Of a DNA stretch of 64,000 bases, positions 1 to 11,347 are shown piece after piece. Origin of the DNA: Isoetes taiwanensis (lineage: Eukaryota > Streptophyta > Lycopodiopsida > Isoetales > Isoetaceae); contig JAJEKV010000001.1 of assembly GCA_021234155.1 (NCBI GenBank), positions 26,337,189-26,401,188 of the forward strand, read 5' to 3'. The translations under genes were made by a program, and so were the position numbers. The notes under the pieces are model-generated. The model saw nothing but the letters and a program-made list of their open reading frames with translations. It was not told where the DNA came from and searched no databases. The stretch's first letter is position 1; the number at the start of each line of letters is the position of its first letter.

Positions 1-240
1 CCTAGATGTTCCCTATGCTTAAACCTTCAGGGCCATGATGCTGTGCGAGTGCACATGACTGGGTGTCATGTAGGTGGAGCAGCTAATCGTGGACGATGAT
101 GGGATCATCTTAAATGTTCCTTAGCCATGATGCACTGCGTGTGCACATGACCGGAGGTCGTGTAGGAGTTTTAGCATGCGATCATGGGCGATGATAGAAT
201 CATCTTAAATAGTCCTTAAGCTTAAATCTTATGGGCCATG
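1..240. repeat. Tandem repeat, ~93-bp unit, two copies plus partial ends
   Basis: Two adjacent units (about 33-124 and 125-219) share the order 'gccatgatg', 'gtgcacatgac', 'gatgat', 'atcatcttaaat' and 'tcctta'. Partial units lie at the window edge and at 220-245. The units have clearly diverged, so the array is old. No coding potential was seen. Confidence 0.7.
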
Positions 241-635
241 ATCGGGTGCAGGTAACAAAGGTAACTTTGAGATAGTAGTTCGGCTCAAGGAGGTAATTAA
301 AACCACAATTTATTAACTAAACTAATGTGCAGGTCAGTAAAGGAGGAGCATGGAGGGAGGAGCACATCACGAGAAGAATAGGAGTTATAGATTTTGTGCT
401 TAGTTATAAACTCCTTAACATGTTGTGACAATCGGTGTTAACTTTTATAATGATAACTATTAAGGCTAATACAATTTTGTATAAGTAGGTAAGTATAGCC
501 TTACAATTAACGTTTATAAGTAAATATTGGAAGTTGATCATTTCAATAAAGTAAATTGCTATGCCTTGTTATCGTATCTTGTAAGGTTGATGCAGGTTCG
601 TCACCTCATCGTAATGCTGAGCACAATATTATGTT

Positions 636-1240
636 AAGGGGGGAGAATGTGACGTTTCCCTAAAATATACGGTATACATACGTATATTTTAGAACATGTC
701 ACCATACAATCCTACCTTAGTAGCCTTGTATACCTTAGTGTGGTGAAGGGAACATGGCTACATCATTATACATATATAGCTTAGACAACCTTAGGTATGG
801 AACTATTTTCTCATGGTTTTATCCTATTGGCAAACCACCACATGGACGTATTCTATTGGAGCCACATGGCAGGACATAGCAACCCTAATCTAGTAATGGC
901 CAAACCCTAACTCTAGGCCATTTTCTGGCTCCTACAGTCTTGGAAGTCTGTTCGCGCTCGAAGCTCCGTTTCAAGAATCGTCTGCTGCAGCACAACATAG
1001 CTCGGCAGCCCCAGGAGTGTGTACGGGACAGAGGGAGTGGGAGCTACTTCGAACCACTTGCAAAGCCATGGGGATGCCAGAAGCGGGTGCAAGTTCCTCC
1101 GGAGCAGGTATTTGGAGTAGTTTCCTTAGTAGAGATCTGGAAGTTGGGATTCCAAATAAGTTAGTATCCCGTATCTCTAGTAGAGCCCTCTTAGAACCCT
1201 CAGTTTGGATCTTAAATCCTAATCAATTAATTTTAACTGT
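636..1240 (+). mobile_element. Ty3/gypsy polypurine tract and start of 3' LTR
   Basis: A purine run (aaggggggaga, 636-646) is followed at once by tgtgacg (650-656), the usual layout of a polypurine tract abutting the 5' end of a plant gypsy LTR. A perfect 12-bp inverted repeat (660-671 and 681-692, arm ctaaaatatacg) lies just inside the LTR. I see no recognisable pol domain upstream and could not place the right end of the LTR, so 1240 is only a guess. The tract and LTR start are seen in sequence; the family assignment rests on general knowledge of gypsy ends. Confidence 0.55.
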
Positions 1241-3422
1241 AAGTTAGATGCATGTGATTAGGATTAGATATTATTCTCATTTATTATCAGGTTATGTGGA
1301 TATATGATGATGGTTGATCATGTTTGTTCCTCTTGTATCGGAAAGGGGGGTAAAGAACTAGTAGCCTTATTTAGATAATGCTTTTAGTTTAGACCCTTTA
1401 GTTTCTATTATATGCGGCCTGTGCATAGAACCCACCAGGCTATGGAGTGATTGAGCACCACACAACAGGTTCAGTGGCAAGATAGAGGAGTTCCTGCTGA
1501 ACGCGGCTACTGGGGACTTAGAGCGAGCTAGGCTTATAGCCAGTCACTTCGAGAGGGCCGGGTATGAGTCCAAGACTTCCTGGGTCTATGGTGTTGCCCT
1601 GACCCTCAGGAGTTGCAGATGTTAGTCTGGCTCTTGTTTTGGGGAGTTCAGTTGTGTAAGGACGTGTGTCGCCACGATCCTCTAGCCGCCTATCGAGCCA
1701 TTGTCGCTTGGGAAGGGAGATGCAACCCTTCCTACCTCATCGAACCGGTGAGATGCAACTTGCAGTAGCCTCGTTGAGTGGGACCAAGAGGTTATATTTT
1801 CGGCAGGTTACAGTCATGACAGAGCCTGATTTAGCCCATTTGCATATATTATGCACAGGAGGGGCAGATGGAGTGGACAAACCTAGCCATTGTCTATTGC
1901 CAGCCCAGTCATTGTTATATCTCGGTCTGTTCCATCTTGAGACCCTAGCCATCAGTCTACTTTCCCCATGAGGCTGAGCCCGAGGTAGAAGCTCATGTGA
2001 TGATGATGTATTGACGTCTATGATGGATCTATTGTTGGTTGGATGGCACTACCCTTTGAGGTAGCCGACTGTATTGTATTATATTGCCAGCTGTGCGGAC
2101 TTTGTATTTATGCTTTTGTTGTTATAGAAGCCCATAGGAGGCGGGTGCGCAAGATAGCTTCGTGTCTCCTCCCCATGCCCTGGCCATCCCAGGAATGGGG
2201 CAGACGGAGGGCCCATACAGCAAATGTGCTAGATGGAGGATTTCCCATGAGATATACGACCATGCGTCGTATTTGGTGGGGAGCGTCATAGGAGGCAGTA
2301 CTTGTTCTGTGTACTCTGATGGTTTATGTAGATGTGAATCGAGACTAAAATATTGGGTTCATAACAGATTGCTTCAGAGGAGAAGGGTAAAGGCAGAGAG
2401 TGTGGGCAATGATCAAATTGCCATGGGCCTTCTAGATTCCATAGCCCTGAATGAATTCATTAACCTACAGATAGGGAGGAAAGAAGCCCAGGAACTTGAA
2501 TGCACAGGATACATAGATAATGGAGATCAAAAGGAGGACCAGGAATTGGCATGGTTACATCTTGACGGATGAGGAATTATGGAGAGACATGAATTCGGAG
2601 CAGCATCAGTTGGACGAGGATGATGTGAGCGAAGAGATAGAGGCTTCCAAATCCCGTAAGTCTAACACAAACCCCCAACCCCACAAACCCCGCAAAGACT
2701 CCACTTCGAAGGACTCCAAATTGGCCTAAACCAAGCCAAATCGGAGCCAAGCCTAGAGGCATAGTTCATGAACAGAAAGAAGAACCAGTCAATCAAGGAC
2801 ATTGCATTCCTCAGTTCAACAGAATCAAGATGTCTTATTTGTATATGATAGATCTCTATTTCTTTGAAGCTAGCATATCAATAAGGTGTTCGAATGGAAT
2901 GTTGGTCATGCCAATTTACCTTGAATTATTCAATTGTGGTCGAGAGCCCTCTCTTGAAAGTCAGCAGCGAATCCTTTGATGTGGACTTTCACATCTCCCA
3001 GGCAGAGGCCCTAAAATTCACCGCACTTCTAGGTGCTCGTGGGGGTGTGGACATCGAGATCGATGCCGACTATATCAGAGACTACTTGCTGTAAGTCTTT
3101 GATCTCCTTCTCGTATCTCTATGTACTGTTAGCTAAATTATATTTTTTAGGGTATTTGGGCGTTCAATCCCAGCCCAAAAACAGTGTCACCACATCCTTC
3201 TTCACCTTTGCATTTGGTTTGTTCCTAAATGGCTCCAAAACTGGTCAGGGAGGGGCATATGATCAATTTGTAAAGCTCATTCTGGGTTCACCATTTAGAA
3301 CAGCCACTGGAAAATTCAATATGCACAATTCTATTATATCCCAGTTAATGCAAGGTAAAATAGGATCGCTTAGGTGCTTTGAATCTTGCTTACTTATGTT
3401 GAATTGATTACAGATTTTATTT
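1241..3422. other. No recognisable gene; degenerate intergenic DNA
   Basis: Only short frames occur here, and none matches a family I know. The stretch 2894-3094 reads open for 66 codons and ends near a GT, and 3150-3350 is also partly open. These could be 5' exons of the Ulp1-type relic that follows, but no motif supports that. Confidence 0.4.
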
Positions 3423-4160
3423 TGCAATGGGCATTGGAGCCTCTTCATACTAGTGGCATGCCAGAAGTTAGACAAGCTCTGTCTTGCATCTTGCATTTTG
3501 ATTCATATGATTCAATATACGCTTCAATTCGAGGATTCATAGTTTTGCGAGTTCTTCCAATACGAACCCCAATCTTATTTCATAATTTAAGTGTTGCCCA
3601 ATGACATTGTCTTGCAGGTTTTTGAGTGATGTGTTCATGAGGTGGAAGCATGAGACATCAATCTTGCATAGTGTGCCATGTTTTTGGATGGATGCTCCCA
3701 GACAGCACAACAACTAGGATTGTGGCATCTACGCCATTGGCTATGCTCAAATCTTATTTCATAATTTAACTGCTGCCAATGACATTGTCTTGCAGGTTTT
3801 TGAGTGATGTATTCATGAGGTAGAAGCATGAGGCATCAGCCTTGCATAATGCACCATGTTTTTGGATGGATGCTCCCAAATAGCACACCAACCAGGATTC
3901 TGGCATCTATATCATTGGCTATGCTCAAAAATTTGTGCAAGAAATCTACAACAATGAAGATAACGTGAGTACCTTGTGAGCAATTTAATTCTTATTTAGT
4001 GATACTCTTAGTTTTTTATTTATTGAGACAGATAATCTTTATGAAATCTGAAACTATTTTTATTTATTGTGAGCAGACAGTGATTAACTGGGATTGATTT
4101 GCTAAAGAAGACATTGACAACTTGAGGGCAGGTTCATGAGAATGCTGCTGAAATCCGATT
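3423..4160 (+). pseudogene. Ulp1/SENP-type (C48) cysteine protease relic
   Basis: Ulp1/SENP proteases remove SUMO from proteins, and related domains also occur inside some Mutator-like transposons. All three catalytic positions can be read in order. N-G-H-W has its His codon at 3432. After a frame change, H-F-D-S has its Asp codon at 3500. D-C-G-I-Y has its Cys codon at 3721, preceded by a stop where the family has Gln. The piece with the Cys occurs twice in tandem, and in the second copy the Cys codon is tct (Ser, 3899-3901). A tail resembling the helix after the active site (Y-A-Q-K-F-V-Q-E-I and later F-A-K-E-D-I-D-N-L) runs to about 4160. Frameshifts and stops rule out a working enzyme. 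Whether it was a cellular gene or transposon cargo cannot be told. Confidence 0.7.
3571..3929 (+). repeat. Tandem duplication (179 bp) of protease exon and its splice acceptor
   Basis: The unit 3571-3749 is repeated at 3750-3929. Both begin with aatcttatttcataattta, carry cttgcag followed by the exon, and end in the D-C/S-G active-site segment and 'ggctatgctcaaa'. The copies differ at scattered bases, so the duplication is not recent. Confidence 0.85.
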
Positions 4161-4471
4161 GCTTACTTCTACTAGCCAGTTCATCACACGTCCCCTGACC
4201 CGGTTGATGCTGAATGGTCCATGATTTTAGTGCACTTGAACTTATCAAAATGTAAGTTGTTTGTTTGAAACATGTAAGTTGCTTGATCTATATAAAATTG
4301 GGGCCTAAACTGGCAATTTTGAGAGTGAATTCAAGTGGGAATTTGCTTTTCTCTTTTCTTATCCTATTTTATGCATAAAATCGTTGTGAATTTTAATACT
4401 TTATTCTTGTCATATTGAAACTGATCATATTTGATTTCTCGAACCATTAAATTTAAACCAAATAAATATAA

Positions 4472-5015
4472 ACCAATGGTTCAAATATAAAACAATAGTT
4501 TAATTAGGAACTGGGGATCCTAGAAGATAGTTATCTATCTAAGATCCTGGAGGCCGTGATCCCAGACGGATAACCCATCCTCCTAGAAAAAAAAAATAAA
4601 TCATCATTGAAAAAAAAAATTATATAAGCATTCAATGGTTTGGAGTTGAAACCAATGGTTCAAATATAATCCAATGGTTTAAAGTTAAGAACTAGGGATT
4701 CTGGTAGATGGGTTATCTGCCAGAATCCCAGATGGGTAGCCCATCCTCCGGCATCCCGAATGAATTTTGGAGGGCCAGAAAAAAGACTTAAACCATTAGA
4801 AATAAATTTATATAAACATTCATTGGTTTAGAGTTGAAACCAATGGTTCAAATATAAACGAATGGCTTAAAATTAGGAACTGGGGATCCTAGAGGATGGG
4901 TTATCTGGGGGCTTCCAGACCGATAACCCATCCTCCGGCATTCCAGTGAATTTTGGAGGGCCAGAAAAAAATTAAACCATTAAAAATAAATTTATATAAG
5001 CATTCAATGGTTGTG
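4472..5015. repeat. Tandem array of ~180-188 bp units, each with a foldback core
   Basis: Units start at about 4472, 4651 and 4839 with 'accaatggttcaaatata', and a partial unit ends near 5015. Each core holds an inverted repeat of the form gatgggttatc / gataacccatc, followed by 'ggagggccagaaaaa' and 'aaatttatataa'. The array resembles a tandemly amplified small foldback (MITE-like) element. No coding sequence was seen. Confidence 0.75.
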
Positions 5016-5370
5016 CTACATATTCTAAACAAGGTACATCTTGGACTATCTCAGTCATCGAATTTGTCCATCATACGACCTAGATCATATATTGGGGCCT
5101 CTGGCTGCCTCTTGTTTCGATTATGGTCATTTATGACTTGGAGCGCCTATGATTTTAAAATATGGAATACAGGTTTGCCTAAGGTTTTGGAATATAAAAT
5201 ACTGGGACTAATCTCTATACGGTTTTCCTAAGGTTTTAGATTTTGAGATACGGAGACTTGACCCTCTACCAAAATAATTTAATATTTTATTAAGAATGTT
5301 TTAACCAATGCAACCAACAAACTAAATATGCTTATTTTTGGGTTGCCCCTAAGGGGGCAAACCCTCGTTT
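5016..5370. other. Upstream region of the ALKBH-like gene; nothing identified
   Basis: This is AT-rich sequence with no recognisable element. It would hold the promoter and 5' UTR of the downstream reading frame. No TATA box or transcription start can be assigned with confidence. Confidence 0.3.
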
Positions 5371-7123
5371 ATGTGGGTATGTGGGCATATTCAGGTATAT
5401 GCCAGCATATGCCTAGCATATGCTGGTGACTGCTCCAAACTGGCTGCTGCCAGTAAACTCTCGGTCATCCAACCTGCGCTTTGTGTTCAATCTGTGGATG
5501 CAGAAAATGACTGGCCGAATCCCGCACAAAGCAGGGCCATTCTGAGAACAAGAAATCAGAAGAAATGTTTAGATCTTCAAAGGCCAAATCCCATAGAAGT
5601 TCCTGCAGACAACAGAGAAAGCAAAGGGGAAGTCAACCAGAATAATGGTGCAAAGTGTAACGGAGCAAATTTGGTAGAAAACAGGGTAGAAGCTCTGGTA
5701 ACAAGGAAGGAAGAAAACAGAGCAGAAAGCTGGCCACGTCCTGCAGAAAATAGAGGAATTGCGAGAACAGGACAGAAATCGAGGCCAGATCCGATAGAGA
5801 GCAGAGAAGATCCTGCTGAAAACAGGGAAAATGAAGGAGAAGGCAACCGGGAAAGGTGCGCAGATTGTAACAGGGAAAATCTGGTGGAAAACAGAGTAGA
5901 AGCTTTTGGAACAGGGAAAGAAGAAGACAGAGCAGAAAACTGGCCAGACCTTGCAGAGAGCAAAAAAACTTTGAGAACACCCAATCAAAAGAAAGCTTTA
6001 GATGTTATAAAGCTAAATCTGGTTGAAGACCCTGCAAAAAGCAGGGAAAACAAACAGAAAGGATGGGCAGGTTATAGTATGGGAAATCTAGATATTAGAG
6101 ACGCTTCAGAAGCATTGGAAGGAGAGAAGAACCGAGTAAACCCTAACAGGGTACATCCAGGTTCTGAAGAAAACAGGGAAATGTCAAGAATAGGGGATTG
6201 GTGGGAGCCAAGTCCTTCAAAGACTGGCAAAGAAGAAGTTAAGCAGAAAAGAGTGCCAGCCACTCCATGGATGAAAGCCTTGAAAATGCTTTCTCAAGAT
6301 GGACAAGCACAGCCACTTAGGTCTGGCCCAAAACAAAAAAGGGCTGAATTAGAAGGATTAACAAAGCAGGAAAGATTTGATGAAAGAGGAAATGGGATAT
6401 TGAGGGTAAAGAGAATCAAAGTTTTTGAGTGTTTTGAGACTATCAAGGGCACATTAGTAAATGTTTTGAAGGGTTTGGAGCTTCACTGCGGTATCTTTGA
6501 TGAGCGAGGAGCAGGCCAAGTTGGTGGCCATGGTGATGGATTTTCAGGAAAAGGGGCGCAAAGGGCAGCTCATGGACCGCACTTACTCCGAGGCGAGGAA
6601 ATGGATGAGAGGTAAGGGCAGAATTACTCTACAATTTGGATGCTGCTACAATTATGCTGTTGATAAAAATGGTAGACCCCCTGGCATTGCACAGGATGAA
6701 AATGTTGATCCCCTCCCTCCTTTGCTCATTTCTGCTATATGTCGTCTTGTGTCGTGGCGCGTCTTGCCATCATCCTGCATCCCTGATAGCTGCATTGTTA
6801 ACATCTATGATGAGGGGGATTGTATACCCCCTCATATTGATCACCATGATTTTGTGAGACCTTTCTGCACAGTTTCCCTCCTTAGTGAATGTAACATTGT
6901 ATTTGGTTCCTCTCTCCAAGTTGATGCCCCTGGAGAATTCAGCGGATCTTTCTCCCTTCCCCTTCCTGTTGGCTCCGTCCTTGTTATTAATGGTAATGGG
7001 GCTAATGTTGCTAAGCATGCCATCCCTGCTGTGCCCATCAAGCGCATGTCGATCACCTTTGTCGCATGGATCCTGCCAAAAGACCTTAGTCTTATAAACT
7101 TCCACCCCAGCTTCAGAAACTAG
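5371..7123 (+). CDS. ALKBH9/10-type RNA N6-methyladenosine demethylase, intronless, one internal frameshift
   Basis: AlkB-homologue Fe(II)/2-oxoglutarate dioxygenase. Plant ALKBH9/10 enzymes oxidatively remove N6-methyladenosine from mRNA. The frame opens at ATG 5371 and has a low-complexity, charged N-terminal part with three imperfect repeats. It then reads through the family's pre-catalytic segment (G-L-E-L-H-C-G-I-F, ending at 6496). From about 6503 the homology continues one frame over: S-E-E-Q-A-K, E-K-G-R-K-G, W-M-R-G-K-G-R, F-G-C-C-Y-N-Y, and P-P-H-I-D with iron ligands His (codon 6833) and Asp. The third iron ligand His (V-A-K-H) and the 2-oxoglutarate Arg (I-K-R-M-S-I-T-F) follow. 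Without the shift the first frame would end at 6615 and lose the catalytic domain. The two frames overlap by 119 bases and no intron could bridge them, so this is either a one-base error or a disabling mutation. The absence of introns within the oxygenase domain suggests a retrocopy. The family call is firm; function is uncertain. Confidence 0.8.
5512..6150 (+). repeat. Three imperfect ~70-codon repeats in the ALKBH-like N-terminus
   Basis: Repeats start at the Trp codons 5512, 5731 and 5941. Each begins W-P-x-x-A-[EQ]-[SN]. Repeats 1 and 2 share the block N-L-V-E-N-R-V-E-A followed by K-E-E-[ND]-R-A-E-[SN]; repeat 3 is degenerate. The region is rich in Glu, Asn, Arg and Lys and is probably disordered. 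Confidence 0.8.
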
Positions 7124-8142
7124 TTTCTTAAGCTTTCCCTTTGAGGGACCAATATTTGTTCTGGTGATTAACTAAATAAGCTACTGCTCATAACCTTGCT
7201 GCCATCTCCTTCAGAAACGAAGAATGATGGATTATTCATTCAACTGATTATGAGTCTTACCTGTGTAATTGTTGAAACTTGAGTGCAGTCATCAAGTTTG
7301 CAATCTGATTATGATCACAAAGATTTGGGATTTCTTTTGCTTAACATGGATAGCTGGGGTTAACCCCATTCTGTAATACATGATTTTATAGAAAACTTCT
7401 TACCCTTTATTTTGCACTTTAGTGGATTGATTATTGTAGTATACTTCCCTTTCCTAGAGTACCTAAGTTTACATGTGCTTTGGAGCATTCGCCATTAGAA
7501 AGAGAAAAAGTTACAACCAACATCCAATGTATCTCTTTTTTGTTTTGTCTTAGCAAACCTATTGCATGGGCTGGGTTTTCTGCACCTGTTACAGCAAAAA
7601 ATTGCAAAAGAATATGATACAGATTTTGCTGGAAGAAACTCTTGTTGACCTATTTGATTTGGTGAAACTCTTATTGACCTATTTGATTTGGTGAAGGTTA
7701 AAATGGGGCCCTATTATATGTGTACAAATGAAGTTAGATAAAATGATCCTCAGGAATGTCTTTGAGTAAGTTAACAGCAGCAGAAATAAATTCAAAAAGG
7801 GAAATGTTTTTAACAGCATCTTGCTTCTATCTGCCAACAATTTATTGGATAGTTTACAATGGTTCCTAAAAAACACTAAAAAACACACGCCTTACATAAA
7901 CCCTCTTTTTTTTTTTTTGCCTCATTAAGATTACTTATTTGTTATATATAAGGCTGGTACGAAAATTCTATTCGAATATTCTTTGGGGGGCACTAATCGG
8001 GGTCATCTGTTCTTATGATCTGTGATGGTGATTCCAGCAATGCGTCAAAAGCAAAGATTATTTGCGGCAACGATGCATCCTTTGAGCTGAAGTCGGCAAA
8101 CACGTCTTCAATTCCTCCTCTATCACTAGGTTAGGTCTCTCT

Positions 8143-8176
<34 letters not shown>

Positions 8177-8604
8177 CACGCCAGCCCAACCAAGCCTACA
8201 ACATTTCTTGCAATTCTAGGCTATCGACGTAGTATCTCCAGCTCAACCAATTTTGATGTGGCATTTTTTGAAACCGTTGGATTATCATTTTCCACGGTTA
8301 TGAAAATTAGAAAATGGGTTAGAAAATGGACTGCGAGATAGCCAAGGGACGTCGCGAGGGCAATCATGCCTTCTCCTCATCTGTTGTCTCAGACTTTATA
8401 ATTTTTGTAGTCAGATCCCTCCTTGGCATGCTCTACGTTATGCTTTCTTGTTACCTCTGGCCCTTCCTTTTTCTTGGTATCGAAGATCAAATTTGTTGAG
8501 GTCCAAAAGGTAGCCCCATCACTCATATTCTGATGGTTTTCTGCATTTTCTATCCTCATTTTCTTGGACTTTATATTTTGGACGTGGATAGCTTGCTCTG
8601 CAGG
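7124..8604. other. 3' flank of ALKBH-like gene; no gene recognised
   Basis: AT-rich intergenic sequence with a T run near 7906-7918 and a longer one (about 30 T) at 8143-8173, which could be the reversed poly(A) of an old retroposon. I found no flanking target duplication. No coding motif was recognised. Confidence 0.4.
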
Positions 8605-10551
8605 TGACTTCCTCGATCCAATCCTTGTTCAGAGAGCTCTTTTTCTCGGTCAATCACTGGGATACCTGTTTGGATTTCTATGCATCGACCTCAATATGGT
8701 AAATGCTTTTAGTTCTGGATGATATCTTTACAATAAGATTTTCATGTTGTAATTGGAAAAACAGTGACTGAAGACCTAATCTTTTGATATTGATTGTCTC
8801 CAAAACCATGTTACAACATTCTTGGCCACATTATGGAAGCTTTCAAACCAAGGTAGTCTACGAATTTGGTGGAAAGACCAATCCCTATTAATTTTTTATC
8901 GTTACTTTGAGGTAACTGAAACTGCTTTGCTCTTTTTCTTCAAAGTTCAAGGCTTTATGGATGGCACTTGATAGTGATTTTATTGCAGGCTCTTTGAATA
9001 CATAAAGGAGGCCAATGTAATACCTCTACTGCAAATAAAACAAGAAATTTATTACACTCTTATAAGTGCTCAATTCGCTAGATTCTTCTAGACGAATGGA
9101 GCTTTCACTTTCCTTCTGAAACAACATTGTTATAAATGCATAAGCATTTCTCTTTGTATATGGCATTTTGCTGACATGTTTTAGTCTTGGCAAGTCAATG
9201 GATTTGTCACTTTGTATATAGGTATGCAGCAATGGTTGGAGACTTCCAAAATGGTTTAACTTTGAAAACGCCTGTACTTCATTGACTTTGTGATTTCTTC
9301 AGCATAGTTTTATCTCAGATAAATGATTGCATACAGGATTGTATTCAGCTTAGAGAGGAACATTCCTTGAAATAGTATTGCTTCGGTGGAAGAACAAAAC
9401 ATTGTCACCTGCTATCGCCCAGGCTATGACAACATAAAGATTTACGGGTATAAAACTACTACATGCCCTTTTTAGTATTCAAGATACATTGGGTATGCAT
9501 TTTGTTCCCTAGTTCTTTCCCGACTACTTCTATGTTGCGACTCGTTTTATGATGCCATAGATGAAGACCTACAACTTAAAATATTATGAGTACTAAGTAC
9601 TGACATTGTGTCTGGAAGACATCAAACACATTCACACATTTCTACAACACTCAACTACTCAGTTACATACACAATTTGATCGTGGGGCACTTGTGGACGC
9701 GCTTGTTGATCAATGTAGGGGATCTACACACTCATTGTAAGAGTATGGTAGGCATCTAGTTTAATTTAAATATTGAGTTGGCTGATATAGTGAGGGGTTT
9801 GAAGTATATATTTTGATACCACATGGTTTCAGTTAAGCCACTTTACCCTTAAGAAATTGGAGGGCAACCCTCCGTGCGCAGCACCTTGTTTCTATTGAGT
9901 CTATTGTTTTAATTATTTAATAATAACCTATTCAATTGTTTTAGGGGTATATATGGTCTATGGTATCAGGGATAGCGATTTAGGCATCGACATCAAATCC
10001 CCCTGGGTGGAGGAACTCCTATTATTGTGCTACATATTGAAGTTGAAATAGCCTGCCCTCTGAAATCCAAAAAAAAAAACAGCATGTATACAGAAAATTA
10101 ACCTTTAAATACTTAAAGGCTTAAATAGCCCTCCTATTTTTTCTGGGGATCCTGGAGGACGGGATATTTGTCTGGGACCTCGATCTCCATGATCCCCAAA
10201 AAGGCACTTAATTAATATTCCACAAGTATGTGCAATGCTTAACATGGTCACTTAACATGCCAACAATGTTTAACATAGCATTTAACAATATGCATTGAAA
10301 GAGTCGGAAATACAAATTTTGGGTCTCAAGTGTCAACTCTCAAAGGTCATCTATGCTAACTACTTGACTTGTATAATTCCTTCACCCTAATGTCCTTCTA
10401 GCTCCTTTTTGGTTCTTTCACCTTACGTTTTTCGAGTTATATCAAAGGCTTGAGCCTTACTAAGCTAATGCCACAGTTCTCCTCAATGGTAAGATCAGAG
10501 AGACTTGAAACTTTCGTGATAGTGCCACCAACATCATCCATCTACTCAAGC
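8605..10551. other. Intergenic; one exon-like block at 8605-8699
   Basis: The stretch 8605-8699 is open, preceded by ctctgcag and followed by ATG-gtaaatg, so it looks like an exon. It might belong to the lipase relic further down, but the match is too weak to claim. A small hairpin motif (ggagggcaaccctcc, 9859-9873) recurs at 27910. The rest is AT-rich with no recognisable feature. Confidence 0.35.
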
Positions 10552-11202
10552 CTAGTCTCTAGTTTGTCTCATGACAGAATCAGTTGCAACTAATAGGTTA
10601 GAATCTTTCTCAACCCTAGGCAACACTCTAGCAATTATTGCATTCAAAGAGGCCTTAGCCTTCTCCAAGTTAAGCTGGTTGCACGTTTCCAAGGGAGACT
10701 CACCTCCTAGACTTACCACCTCAACAACCTCGAAGGGTCCAGTTTCACAACTCTCCTGCCCAATCACCAATTCCTAGTATGGCCTCAAGTGCTCCATTCC
10801 CCCACCAATTGTCCCATATTGGGAATCTAACACCTGTAAGATATCTTGATCTCTATAATTTCCAAGCATTTGCATGACCTTTACCTCATGCTTGCATAGA
10901 TTACCCTTGGCTCCCCAAGGGCAATCACAACATGCCCAATTTTTGTGTGCTCCATTCACAAAATATGGACCCTGCCCAACAGTACATTCACTTTTCACTT
11001 CAGCCTCACCTTCCTCAAAGTTGGTAAATGTAACTTGTTCATCAGCAATAGTCCGGGAGCCTTCGTGCTTACTACAAAGCCATGTTCCTTCATAAACATG
11101 GAACATGATATCTATATATAATTCTAAAGGAGAAATAAGAGGATAGTATGTGCATAATTTTGGCCATTGGATGAAATGGAGGGTCGAGATGTCTTTCCTC
11201 AA
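10552..11202 (-). pseudogene. SWIM zinc-finger protein relic (MULE-like)
   Basis: On the minus strand an open frame carries a textbook SWIM finger, C-D-C-P-W-G-A-K-G-N-L-C-K-H (C-x-C-x8-C-x-H). In plants this finger is common in Mutator-like transposases and a few regulators. An in-frame TAG (10774-10776) breaks the reading, but the same frame stays open down to 10552, so the two halves were one coding stretch. The transposase catalytic domain expected upstream on this strand is not visible above 11202. The most likely reading is a truncated MULE-type protein, with a host SWIM gene fragment as the alternative. Confidence 0.65.
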
Positions 11203-11347
11203 TTTCCCTAAGCGGTTGGGCCTCCTTCATCCTTCCGTGCTTGCATTACCCAGATCACACGATAAGCTTGCCATGCTTTCTCTGAGATGCATGTGCCACT
11301 ATTGCTGAGATTGTTAACATAGAACTTGAGTCCAATATATTTCTGTA

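Noticed and set aside
5569-5988. Three overlapping minus-strand frames of 115-139 codons
   Set aside because: They lie antisense to the ALKBH N-terminal repeats and owe their length to that repeat's codon composition.
8605-8699. First exon of the lipase relic
   Set aside because: Splice borders are good, but the sequence does not clearly match lipase N-termini and lies 3 kb from the first sure block.
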